Shown here: positions 32,183 through 39,705 of the stretch, piece by piece
Layout: every line of letters starts with the position of its first letter
Position numbering within the stretch: the first letter of the stretch is position 1
Assembly: GCF_001282115.1 (NCBI RefSeq)
Contig: NZ_LJBR01000366.1
Span: 1-39,721, forward strand
Reading direction: 5' to 3'
DNA length: 39,721 nucleotides
Origin: Streptomyces sp. NRRL B-24085
GTDB lineage: Bacteria > Actinomycetota > Actinomycetes > Streptomycetales > Streptomycetaceae
Made by a program: the position numbers and the translations under genes
Notes under the pieces: model-generated
Told to the model about the DNA's origin: nothing
Seen by the model: only the letters and a program-made list of their open reading frames with translations
The model's database searches: none

Positions 32183-32201
32183 AGTGAACAAACAGGTCAC
32201 T
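32183..32201. promoter_or_regulatory. BldD-like inverted repeat before the phosphatase gene
   Basis: AGTGA and TCACT flank a 9-base spacer, matching the arms of the BldD consensus (AGTgA-Nm-TCACc) except the last base. It lies 28-46 bases upstream of the phosphatase start. Developmental control would suit this protein class, but short arms like these also arise by chance. Confidence 0.35.
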
Positions 32202-32363
32202 TGGGTTCCAGCCTAGTGCGTCGCGCTGGGTCACGAACGGTGAACCCCTGTGCACGCCCCACCCGTGACCGGAGCGCCGTCAAGGGGGAAATCCGGCCGG
32301 GGCGGCGCGCGGGGGAGGAGCAGCCGACCGCACCCCCGACTGCCCTGACCGGCGCACAGCTGC

Positions 32364-32790
32364 ACCAGCCCGAACGGCAGCGCGGGCCGGTTCCGTCTGA
32401 CATGGCAAGTGCCGTACGTACCGGGCGAGTTGACCGCGGTGACGAAGGCGACCGGCAGGACGGTCGCCGGCGACGTGCTCCGCACGGCGAGCCGGTCCCA
32501 CGCCGTACGTCTCACCGCCGGCCGGAACTCCCGCGCCGGGGACGGCCGTTCGCCGGTCTTCGGCACCGCGGACGTCGCCGACTCCCGTGGAACGGTCGTC
32601 CCGACGCCGGGCCCCTGATCGCCTTCGCGGTCTCCGGCGGCTCGCTCGCCGGGCCCGGCAACGGCCGTGAGGAGAGCGCCGAGCGCTGTCAGGCCGGTAC
32701 CCGCAGACGCCGTCCGCGGCTTTCGCCGGACAACTCACGCTGACCAGTGCGTATCCGGGCGAGTCCCGGGGAGCGGTGCGCGTCGCCGAG
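32364..32790 (+). pseudogene. Decayed C-terminus of a GH2 glycosidase
   Basis: One plus-strand frame (32364-32618) encodes GRFRLTWQVPYVPGELTAV and goes on to DSRGTVVPT, matching the C-terminal accessory region of GH2 beta-galactosidase-like enzymes. At about 32607-32618 the match moves to another frame (LIAFAVSGGSLAGPGNGREE, then SAERCQA), and a third frame holds GQLTLTSAYPGESRGAV (about 32720-32790). No start, catalytic domain or intact frame exists, so it is a remnant with at least two frameshifts. The family call is from memory of conserved motifs. The remaining gap from 32156 to 32951 has no other gene. Confidence 0.7.
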
Positions 32791-32898
32791 CCTGAGGTTC
32801 CGGAGTGGGGACCGCTTCGCAGGCGGTCCCGGCGGAACCCGTCCCGTCCGGACCGTTGACGGGGTGTCATGCCTGCAACAAACATGGCCTGCGACCGT

Positions 32899-32912
32899 TG
32901 GGAGCGCTCCCA
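32899..32912. promoter_or_regulatory. CebR operator
   Basis: TGGGAGCGCTCCCA is a perfect match to the 14-base palindrome bound by CebR, the cellobiose-responsive LacI-type repressor of streptomycetes. It lies 40 bases upstream of the GH9 cellulase start. Cellobiose released from cellulose would lift repression. No cebR gene is in the window. Confidence 0.92.
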
Positions 32913-32951
32913 TCCCGAGCGCCGCCCGTATCTCCCCCGAGGAGCCCGGAC

Positions 32952-35195
32952 GTGAACAGACGCAGAACCGCCCTGTTGTCCCTGACCGCGCTGCTGGGTG
33001 CGGCACTAGTGGTCTCGCCCGTCTCCCCGGCCGCCGCCGACGAGGTCGAGCAGCTCAAGAACGGCAGCTTCGACACCGCCGTCGAGCCCTGGTGGGCGAG
33101 CAGCAACGTCACCGCGGCCGTGTCCGACGGACAGCTCTGCGCGGACGTGCCGGGCGGCACCGCCAACCGCTGGGACGCCGCCGTCGGCCAGAACGACCTC
33201 ACCCTGGTGAAGGGGGAGTCGTACAAGTTCTCCTTCACCGCGAAGGGTTCGCCCGAAGGGCATGTCGTGCGGGCGATCGTGGGGCTGCAAGTGGCGCCCT
33301 ACGACACCTATTTCGAGGTGAGCCCGCAGCTCAGCGTGTCCGGGAACTCCTACTCGTACACGTTCACCTCGCCCGTCGACACCGCCCAGGGACAGGTCGG
33401 CTTCCAGCTCGGCGGCAGCGCCGACCCGTTCCGCTTCTGCATGGACGACGCCTCCCTGCTGGGCGGGGTCCCGCCCGAGGTGTACGAGCCCGACACCGGG
33501 CCGCGCGTGCGTGTCAACCAGGTCGCCTACCTGCCCGCCGGGCCCAAGAACGCCACCCTGGTCACCGACGCCACCGCGCAACTGCCCTGGCAGCTCAAGA
33601 ACGCCTCCGGCGCCGTCGTCGCCCACGGCACGACCGTGCCCCGCGGCGTCGACGCCTCCTCCGGGCAGAACGTCCACTCCATCGACTTCGGCGCCTACAA
33701 GAAGCGCGGCACGGGCCTCACACTGGTCGCGGACGGCGAGACCAGCCGACCCTTCGACATCGGCACGGGCGCCTACGAGCAGCTCCGCCTCGACGCGGCG
33801 AAGTACTACTACACCCAGCGCAGCGGCATCGCCATCCGCGACGACCTGCGCCCCGGCTACGGCCGCGCCGCCGGTCACGTGAACGTGGCCCCCAACCAGG
33901 GCGACAAGGACGTGCCCTGCCAGCCCGGCGTGTGCGACTACACCCTCGACGTCACCGGCGGCTGGTACGACGCCGGCGACCACGGCAAGTACGTCGTCAA
34001 CGGCGGCATCTCCACCTGGGAGGTGCTCAGCACCTACGAACGCGAGCTGCTGGCCCGCACCGGGCAGCCCGCGAAGCTCGGCGACGGCACCCTCGCCATC
34101 CCCGAGAGCGGCAACAAGGTCCCGGACATCCTCGACGAGGCCCGCTGGGAGCTGGAGTTCCTGGTGAAGATGCAGGTGCCGGACGGGAAGCCGCTGGCCG
34201 GGATGGCCCACCACAAGATCCACGACGAGCAGTGGACCGGTCTGCCGCTGCTGCCGAGCGACGACCCGCAGAAGCGTGAACTGCACCCGGTGTCCACCGC
34301 GGCCACCCTGAACCTCGCCGCGACGGCCGCGCAGGCCGCCCGCCTGTACAAGCCCTACGACAAGGCGTTCGCGGCGAAGGCCCTGGCGGCCGCCCGCAAG
34401 GCCTGGACCGCAGCCCTCGCCCACCCCGACCTGTACGCCTCGGACAGCGACGGCACCGGCGGCGGCAGCTACGCCGACAACAACGTCACCGACGAGTTCT
34501 ACTGGGCGGCCGCCGAGCTGTACCTGACCACGGGCGAGAAGACCTTCCAGGACCGTGTGCTCGCCTCACCGGTGCACACCGCCGACATCTTCAGCCCCGT
34601 CGGCTACGACTGGGCCCGCACGGCCGCGGCGGCCCGGCTGGACCTGGCGACCGTGCCCAGCAAGCTGCCCGGCCGCGACAAGGTCCGCCAGTCCGTCGTC
34701 AAGGGCGCCGACCGCTACCTGGCCACCCTGAAGGCCCACCCCTACGGCATGCCGTACGCCCCGGAGGGCAACCTCTACGACTGGGGCTCCAACCACCAGA
34801 TCCTGCACAACGGGATCGTCATCGCCACCGCCTACGACATCACCGGCGCATCCAAGTACCGGGACGGCGCGCTCCAGGGCATCGACTACATCTTCGGCCG
34901 CAACGCCCTGAACATCTCGTACGTGACCGGCTACGGCGAGGTCAACTCCCACAACCAGCACGCGCGCTGGTACGCCCACCAGCTCGACCCGAACATGCCG
35001 AACCCGCCGAAGGGCACCCTGGCCGGCGGGCCGAACTCGCTCATCCAGGACCCCTACGCACAGAGCAAACTCCAGGGCTGCGTCGGCCAGTTCTGCTACA
35101 TCGACGACATCCAGTCCTGGTCGACCAACGAGCACACCATCAACTGGAACTCCGCTCTGACCCGGATGGCGTCGTTCGTGGCGGATCAAGGCTGA
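32952..35195 (+). CDS. Secreted GH9 endoglucanase with CBM4-type module
   Basis: The 747-residue cellulase has a signal peptide (about 1-29, VNRRRTALLSLTALLGAALV), a CBM4/9-type carbohydrate-binding module (about 30-165), an Ig-like CelD_N domain (about 180-275) and a GH9 catalytic domain (about 280-745). The catalytic base region is GGWYDAGDHGKYV; GYGEVNSHNQHARWYAHQ has the active-site His, and the acid Glu is in SWSTNEHTINWNSALT. It hydrolyses beta-1,4-glucans in the medium. GAGGAG lies before the GTG, and the CebR box precedes it. Its last 56 bases overlap the antisense qcrB-like gene. Confidence 0.96.
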   Translation: MNRRRTALLSLTALLGAALVVSPVSPAAADEVEQLKNGSFDTAVEPWWASSNVTAAVSDGQLCADVPGGTANRWDAAVGQNDLTLVKGESYKFSFTAKGSPEGHVVRAIVGLQVAPYDTYFEVSPQLSVSGNSYSYTFTSPVDTAQGQVGFQLGGSADPFRFCMDDASLLGGVPPEVYEPDTGPRVRVNQVAYLPAGPKNATLVTDATAQLPWQLKNASGAVVAHGTTVPRGVDASSGQNVHSIDFGAYKKRGTGLTLVADGETSRPFDIGTGAYEQLRLDAAKYYYTQRSGIAIRDDLRPGYGRAAGHVNVAPNQGDKDVPCQPGVCDYTLDVTGGWYDAGDHGKYVVNGGISTWEVLSTYERELLARTGQPAKLGDGTLAIPESGNKVPDILDEARWELEFLVKMQVPDGKPLAGMAHHKIHDEQWTGLPLLPSDDPQKRELHPVSTAATLNLAATAAQAARLYKPYDKAFAAKALAAARKAWTAALAHPDLYASDSDGTGGGSYADNNVTDEFYWAAAELYLTTGEKTFQDRVLASPVHTADIFSPVGYDWARTAAAARLDLATVPSKLPGRDKVRQSVVKGADRYLATLKAHPYGMPYAPEGNLYDWGSNHQILHNGIVIATAYDITGASKYRDGALQGIDYIFGRNALNISYVTGYGEVNSHNQHARWYAHQLDPNMPNPPKGTLAGGPNSLIQDPYAQSKLQGCVGQFCYIDDIQSWSTNEHTINWNSALTRMASFVADQG

Positions 35196-36663
35196 CCCAC
35201 GCGTGTTCCACCAGCTCACCGGGCCGTTCGTGCGCGGTGAGCGTGTGGAGCCGGGCCTGATCGAGCGGCTGGTGCACCTCCACGTACTCACCGTGCGGCA
35301 GCCGCTTGATCACCCCGGTCTCCCGGCCGTGCAGCACCAGTTCGCGGTCCCGGAGCTGGAGGCCGAGGCAGATGCGCCGGGTGGCGACGAAGACGACCAC
35401 CGGGACCACGAACATCCCGATCCGCACGGCCCAGGTGACGGTGTTGATCGACAGGTGCAGCCGGGTCGCCACGATGTCGTTGCCGCCGCCCGCCAGCAGG
35501 ATCAGGTACAGGCTGATCCAGGACGTGCCGATCGCCGTACGGACCGGCCTGTTGCGCGGGCGGTCCAGCAGGTGGTGCTCCCGCTTGTCCTTGGTGAACC
35601 GGGCCTCCAGGAACGGGTAGATCCCGATGAAGACCAGCAGCAGCGGGAAGACCACGACCGGGATCAGCACCCCCAGGATCAGCGTGTGGCCCCCGAGGGT
35701 GATCTCCCAGCCCGGCATCACCCGCACCAGGCCCTCCGCGAAGCCCAGGTACCAGTCCGGCTGCGCGCCGGTGGAGACCTGGTCGGCGCGGTAGGGACCG
35801 TACGACCAGACCGGGTTGATCGAGGCCACGGCCGCGATCAGGGTGAGCGTCCCGAACACCAGGAAGAAGAACCCGCCCGCCTTCGCCAGGTACACCGGGA
35901 AGAACGGGGTGCCGACCACGTTTCGTTCGGTCTTTCCGGGCCCCGCGAACTGGGTGTGCTTGTGGTACACGACCAGGATCAGGTGGGCCACCACCAGAGC
36001 CGCCATGATGCCGGGGATCACCAGGATGTGCAGCGAGTAGAAGCGGGCCACGATGTCGTGGCCGGGGAACTCGCCGCCGAACAGGAACAGCGCGAGGTAG
36101 GTGCCGACGATCGGCACCGACAGGGTGGCGCCGTAGACGAACCTGAGGCCCGTGCCGGACAGCAGGTCGTCCGGCAGCGAGTAGCCGAACAGGCCCTCGA
36201 ACAGGCCGAGGAACAGCAGGGACCAGCCGAACAGCCAGTTGACCTCGCGCGGCTTGCGGAACGAGCCGGTGAAGAAGTGCCGCATCATGTGCGTGAGCAT
36301 CCCGGCCACGAAGATCAGCGCCGACCAGTGGTGCAGTTGCCGGATCAGCAGACCGCCGCGCACGTCGAAGCTGATGTCGAGCGTGGAGGCGTACGCCTCC
36401 GACATGCGCACGCCGTTCAGGGGCGTGTAACTGCCGTGGTACGTCACCTCGTTCATCGACGGGTGGAAGAACAGGGTGAGCCATACGCCGGTCAGGATCA
36501 GCACGACGAAGCTGTACAGGCAGATCTCGCCGAGCAGGAAGGACCAGTGGTCCGGGAAGACCTTGCGCAGGTACTTCGCGCCCAGTGTGCGGGTGCCCAG
36601 CCGTCCGTCGAGCCAGCCCGAGAGCCGCTCGCCCCTGCCCGCCGGGAGTTCCGTGCGCGTCAC
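35140..36663 (-). CDS. Orphan QcrB-like cytochrome b subunit
   Basis: A 507-residue paralogue of QcrB, the di-heme cytochrome b of the bc1-aa3 supercomplex. The heme-ligand His pairs are present: RQLHHWSALIF with LTHMMRHFF, and FYSLHILVIP with VVAHLILVVYH. The Qo-site motif is PDWY (QPDWYLGFAEG), the usual actinobacterial form of PEWY. The C-terminus stops soon after HTLTAHE, and a long tail typical of the housekeeping copy is missing. No qcrA, qcrC or cta genes are near. The GTG start overlaps the stop of the upstream sigma gene (GTGA, 36663-36660), so both are translationally coupled. The 3' end overlaps the cellulase gene in antisense. Confidence 0.92.
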   Translation of the reverse strand: MTRTELPAGRGERLSGWLDGRLGTRTLGAKYLRKVFPDHWSFLLGEICLYSFVVLILTGVWLTLFFHPSMNEVTYHGSYTPLNGVRMSEAYASTLDISFDVRGGLLIRQLHHWSALIFVAGMLTHMMRHFFTGSFRKPREVNWLFGWSLLFLGLFEGLFGYSLPDDLLSGTGLRFVYGATLSVPIVGTYLALFLFGGEFPGHDIVARFYSLHILVIPGIMAALVVAHLILVVYHKHTQFAGPGKTERNVVGTPFFPVYLAKAGGFFFLVFGTLTLIAAVASINPVWSYGPYRADQVSTGAQPDWYLGFAEGLVRVMPGWEITLGGHTLILGVLIPVVVFPLLLVFIGIYPFLEARFTKDKREHHLLDRPRNRPVRTAIGTSWISLYLILLAGGGNDIVATRLHLSINTVTWAVRIGMFVVPVVVFVATRRICLGLQLRDRELVLHGRETGVIKRLPHGEYVEVHQPLDQARLHTLTAHERPGELVEHAWVSLDPPRTTPSGSERSSS

Positions 36664-37574
36664 GCCTCCTCCTTCTGCACGTGCGAGAGTTTGTCGGGGT
36701 TGGTGACGACGAAGAGGCCGCAGACCCGGTCGCCCTGCGGGGTGAGGTCCATGACGATCACCGCGTACGGCGCGTCGTCCTGGAACAGCACGGCCGCGTC
36801 GTCGCCGTTGACCCTGCGGTAGCGCAACTCCAGGGCGGATCCCCGGGCCCCGCCCCGCTTCGCGTAACCGGTGAGCAGCCGTACGGCCTTGTCGCGGCCG
36901 TGCACCGGGCGCAGCGCCGTCGGCCTGCGCTTGCCGCCGCCGTCCGTCCACACCGTCACGTCCGGCGCGAGGATCTCCATCAGCTCCGCGATGTCCCCGC
37001 CGACGGCGGCCTGCACGAAACGTTCCGTCGCCTCCCGGCGGACCCGGGGGTGCGCCTCGTACAGCGGACGGCGGGCGTGCACGTGGGCCCGGGCGCGGTG
37101 CGCCACCTGCCGTACGGCGGCCGGGGTGCGGTCGAGGATCTCCGCGATCTCGGTGTGGGCGTACCCGAACACCTCGTGCAGCACGAACACCGCGCGTTCC
37201 AGCGGGGACAGCGACTCCAGGACCACCAGCATCGCCAGCGACACGGACTCGGTGCGCAGTGCGGGGTCGTCGGCGCCGTCCTCGTCGGCGACCAGCGGCT
37301 CGGGCAGCCACGGGCCGACGTAGGTCTCCCGGCGGCGGCTGATCACGGCCCGCCGCTGGAGCGTGTGGTTGACGGCGATCCGGACCAGGTAGGCGCGGGG
37401 GTTGTCGACCCCGCCCACACCCCGGCGTGACCACGACAGCCAGGTGTCCTGGAGCACGTCCTCGGTGTCGGCGACGCTGCCCAGCATGTTGTAGACGACT
37501 CCGAACAACAGCTCCCGGTGCTCGACGAAGACACCGGTCGCCGCCTCGGCGTCGGGATCGCGGATCTCGGACAT
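36660..37574 (-). CDS. ECF41-type sigma factor (SigJ-like) with SnoaL-like C-terminus
   Basis: The 304-residue sigma factor has region 2 (about 14-80, with YNMLGSVADTEDVLQDTWL), region 4 (about 115-170, with HTEIAEILDRTPAAVRQVAHRA) and a C-terminal NTF2/SnoaL-like domain (about 180-300) that replaces a separate anti-sigma factor. ECF41 hallmarks are YVGPWLPEPLV in the linker and DGGGKRRP in the extension. ECF41 genes usually sit by carboxymuconolactone decarboxylase, oxidoreductase or epimerase genes; here the coupled partner is the QcrB-like gene. GGGAGG lies eight bases before the ATG, and an ECF41-type promoter lies upstream, suggesting autoregulation. Confidence 0.94.
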   Translation of the reverse strand: MSEIRDPDAEAATGVFVEHRELLFGVVYNMLGSVADTEDVLQDTWLSWSRRGVGGVDNPRAYLVRIAVNHTLQRRAVISRRRETYVGPWLPEPLVADEDGADDPALRTESVSLAMLVVLESLSPLERAVFVLHEVFGYAHTEIAEILDRTPAAVRQVAHRARAHVHARRPLYEAHPRVRREATERFVQAAVGGDIAELMEILAPDVTVWTDGGGKRRPTALRPVHGRDKAVRLLTGYAKRGGARGSALELRYRRVNGDDAAVLFQDDAPYAVIVMDLTPQGDRVCGLFVVTNPDKLSHVQKEEA

Positions 37575-37609
37575 CTTGTGTGGCCTCCCAGTAGCGCGCT
37601 CACTACTGC

Positions 37610-37636
37610 GAGGCCCCGCGGCCGCGGAATGTGACA
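37610..37636 (-). promoter_or_regulatory. ECF41-type promoter of the sigma gene
   Basis: On the minus strand TGTCACA (37636-37630), a 16-base spacer and CCTC (37613-37610) match the published ECF41 consensus TGTCACA-N16-CGTC except one base. The start codon of the sigma gene lies 36 bases downstream of the -10. This suggests that the sigma factor transcribes its own gene and the coupled cytochrome b gene. Confidence 0.7.
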
Positions 37637-37666
37637 TCCGCGGCCCGGATGTGACCCACGCCTCAT

Positions 37667-38389
37667 CTAGGAGGCGTCGTGGAACACGATCCCCAGCGCG
37701 TGCCGCCGGCCGGAGCGCACCGTGCTCACCCCGTGCCGCATCGCCCCGGCGGACCAGCCGCGCTTCGTGCGCACCGGCCGTTCGCGGGTCGTGAAGACCA
37801 TGCCGTGACCCCGGGGGAGGACGGTCGCCGTGCCACGGGACTGGGCGCGGGGACGCTGCTCGACCATCAGGAACTCGCCGCCGGTGTAGTCGCTGCCGTA
37901 CGCGTCCAGGCCCACCACCACCTGGAGGGGGAAGACCAGGTCGCCGAAGACGTCCCGGTGCAGGGCGTTCCAGTCGCCCGCCGTGTAGCGCAGCAGGATC
38001 TGGGCGGAGCGGTCCTGCCCGGCGGCGTGACAGCGCTCCAGCCACTCGTCGAGGGAGTCCGGCCAGGGGGCGGGACGGCCGAGCCGGGCGGCCCAGTCAC
38101 GGGCGACGGGCAGCAGCCGCGGGTAGAGCGCGGCGCGCAGGGCGGCGACCGGAGCGGGCAGGTCGTGGGTGAAGTAGCGGTACTCGCCCGAACCGAAGCG
38201 GTGGCGGGCCATGTCGACGGTGGTGCGGAACAGCTCCGGCTTCTCGTAGAGCGCCGTCAGGTCCCGGCACTCGGCCGGTGTCAGCAGCGGTGCCGTCGGC
38301 GCGCAGCCGTGCACGTCCAACTCGGCGGCGAGCGCGGCCCAGTCGGTCTCGGCGGCCCGGGCGGCGGCCAGGTCGGGGGTGACTGTCAT
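37667..38389 (-). CDS. 2OG-Fe(II) oxygenase
   Basis: A 240-residue oxygenase. Iron ligands fit NALHRDVFGD (His-x-Asp) and MRHGVSTVRSGRRHALGI (distal His, with an Arg that would hold 2-oxoglutarate), and QVVVGLD lies in the core barrel between. AGGAGGAAACG lies seven bases before the ATG. It is on the same strand as the ECF41 gene, 92 bases upstream, but the ECF41 promoter lies between them, so it is probably a separate unit. Such proteins hydroxylate proteins or small molecules; the substrate is unknown. Confidence 0.87.
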   Translation of the reverse strand: MTVTPDLAAARAAETDWAALAAELDVHGCAPTAPLLTPAECRDLTALYEKPELFRTTVDMARHRFGSGEYRYFTHDLPAPVAALRAALYPRLLPVARDWAARLGRPAPWPDSLDEWLERCHAAGQDRSAQILLRYTAGDWNALHRDVFGDLVFPLQVVVGLDAYGSDYTGGEFLMVEQRPRAQSRGTATVLPRGHGMVFTTRERPVRTKRGWSAGAMRHGVSTVRSGRRHALGIVFHDAS

Positions 38390-38504
38390 GACGTTTCCTC
38401 CTCCTTTCGAGTCTCGGACCCGGACCAGCGCGCGTCCGGCGGGAATCGGACACCGTGCTCGACCCCCTTCGGTACCGCTTTCCGACCTGCCTGACCTGCG
38501 ACTA

Positions 38505-38533
38505 TTTACGGCCGAGTACCCGCGCGGTACCGT
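38505..38533 (+). promoter_or_regulatory. Leaderless promoter with overlapping operator (TA genes)
   Basis: TTTACG (38505-38510), a 17-base spacer and TACCGT (38528-38533) form a good promoter whose -10 ends six bases before the ATG, as in leaderless transcripts. The inverted repeat GTACC-N5-GGTAC (38516-38530) overlaps the -10 and is a probable operator for the RHH protein. Confidence 0.6.
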
Positions 38534-38539
38534 GAAGGC

Positions 38540-38785
38540 ATGCCAGCTCTCAACGTGGAGTTCAGCGATCGCGAGCTAGAGGACCTGCGCCAGATCGCCA
38601 AGGAGCGCGGTACGTCGATGAAGGCCCTCGTCCGGGAGGCCGCCGCGGCCGACATCGCCCGGCACCGGGCCCTCCAGGAGGGTGCGGAGGCGTTCCGGCG
38701 GTTCTTCTCCGCCCACGCCGACGAGTTCGCCGCCGCCTTCCCCGAGGACGAACCGGCCGCCAAGGGCGCGGGACGGGTCGCCTGA
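38540..38785 (+). CDS. Ribbon-helix-helix antitoxin-like protein
   Basis: An 81-residue protein with the MetJ/Arc-type ribbon-helix-helix fold (about 1-45): strand PALNVEFSD, then helices ELEDLRQIAKERG and SMKALVREAAAADIARHR. The acidic C-terminus (HADEFAAAFPEDE) would bind and block a toxin. It is followed three bases later by a Fic/Doc-like gene, the usual order of a type II pair. The promoter just upstream contains an inverted repeat for autorepression. The start is set by the leaderless promoter and the family N-terminus. Confidence 0.88.
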   Translation: MPALNVEFSDRELEDLRQIAKERGTSMKALVREAAAADIARHRALQEGAEAFRRFFSAHADEFAAAFPEDEPAAKGAGRVA

Positions 38786-38788
38786 GCG

Positions 38789-39166
38789 ATGGCATCCGTG
38801 GTTCACATCGACGTGCCCTGGCTGCTCCAGCGGCACGAAGAGGTCCTGCCCGACCAGCCCACGATCAACGACTTCTCGGCCCTCGTCGCCGCCGTCGCCC
38901 GGCACCGCGTCGACCCGCCCCGCCTCGGCGTAGACTCCGACCCGGCCTGGCGCGCGGCGGCCCTCCTGCACACCCTGGCGCTGCTCAAGCCCTTACCGTC
39001 GGCCAACGCCCGCTTCGCCTGTGCCACCGCCGTGGCCTACATGTTCGTCAGCGGCGTCGGCATCGACCCGCCCTACGGGGCCCTCGTCGACCTGGCCCGC
39101 GACCTGATCTCCGGCAAGACCGACGTGTACGGCGCGGCCGACCGGCTGCGCTCCTGGCAGATCTGA
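38789..39166 (+). CDS. Fic/Doc-like toxin with degenerate catalytic motif
   Basis: The 125-residue protein is the toxin half of the pair. The helical core and the spacing match Doc, but the Fic motif HxFxxANKRTA is replaced by LKPLPSANARFACATAVAYM: the catalytic His is Lys, the next conserved Phe is Leu, and the NKR becomes NAR. The Asn and Arg that bind nucleotide phosphates remain. Canonical Doc phosphorylates EF-Tu; without the His, this activity is doubtful. Similar degenerate members are annotated as Fic-family TA toxins in actinobacteria. The ATG follows the antitoxin stop after three bases. Confidence 0.8.
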   Translation: MASVVHIDVPWLLQRHEEVLPDQPTINDFSALVAAVARHRVDPPRLGVDSDPAWRAAALLHTLALLKPLPSANARFACATAVAYMFVSGVGIDPPYGALVDLARDLISGKTDVYGAADRLRSWQI

Positions 39167-39240
39167 GGCCGCCGGGCCGCGCCGCCGGTCCGGAGCCGGA
39201 CCCGGGTGCCCGGGCCGGACGCCGACCACCTCGCCCCCGG

Positions 39241-39313
39241 GGCCGCCGACCGAGGGCGGGAGGAACGGGGTCGGCGGCCGGGGTTTCGCGCGGGAGAGCC
39301 GCCGTCCCGCGCG
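39241..39313 (+). terminator. Tandem hairpins after the toxin gene
   Basis: Two perfect stems follow the TA genes: 11 bp (39241-39251 with 39269-39279, loop 17) and 9 bp (39287-39295 with 39305-39313, loop 9). No T-run is present. They lie 75 bases beyond the toxin stop and probably isolate the TA operon from the next gene. Apart from them and the shared element, 39167-39705 holds no supported feature. Confidence 0.55.
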
Positions 39314-39497
39314 GGGCCTCCGAGAAGGGCCGTCTCCAGTGGACTACCGGTCATCGCGCCGGGGGAGCGTGCGCGGCGCTCCGGCGCGTGCGCGGGTTTC
39401 ACACGGGGCGCATGGAATGTCGAAAGCCGGTGCGAGGGCACGCGGTTGCGACTTCGTCTGACCATCTTTCAAAGTGATGCGGATGTTGCCCAGGTGC

Positions 39498-39529
39498 CTT
39501 GTTGGCCGTGAGTGACCTGTGCAAGGGTG
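39498..39529 (+). promoter_or_regulatory. Element shared with the sigma/lectin gene leader, copy B
   Basis: This segment matches 25533-25564 at 27 of 32 positions, with an identical TGACCTGTGCAA core and a following CCTGTGTG (39535-39542). It lies 176 bases upstream of the right-edge start codon. The right-edge gene may therefore share regulation, and perhaps function, with the sigma/lectin gene. Confidence 0.6.
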
Positions 39530-39705
39530 AACCACCTGTGTGGGGGGCAAGGCCGGGTCGCATTCGTCCCGTGGGGAACCGGGGCGAGGGGGCACCGGCG
39601 AATTCGTGCTTCCCACCCTCGCGCCCGAAAGGGATGCCCTTCGGCATGCCATTTCGGCAGGGGAACTTCAGTGCGTCCCATGTCTGTGGGAAGGAAACCC
39701 GCTCA

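Noticed and set aside
39530..39700. GC-rich leader with GGGGAACCGGGG, considered as a ydaO-type riboswitch
   Set aside because: The conserved 3' parts of that RNA are not recognisable; a covariance-model search would decide.
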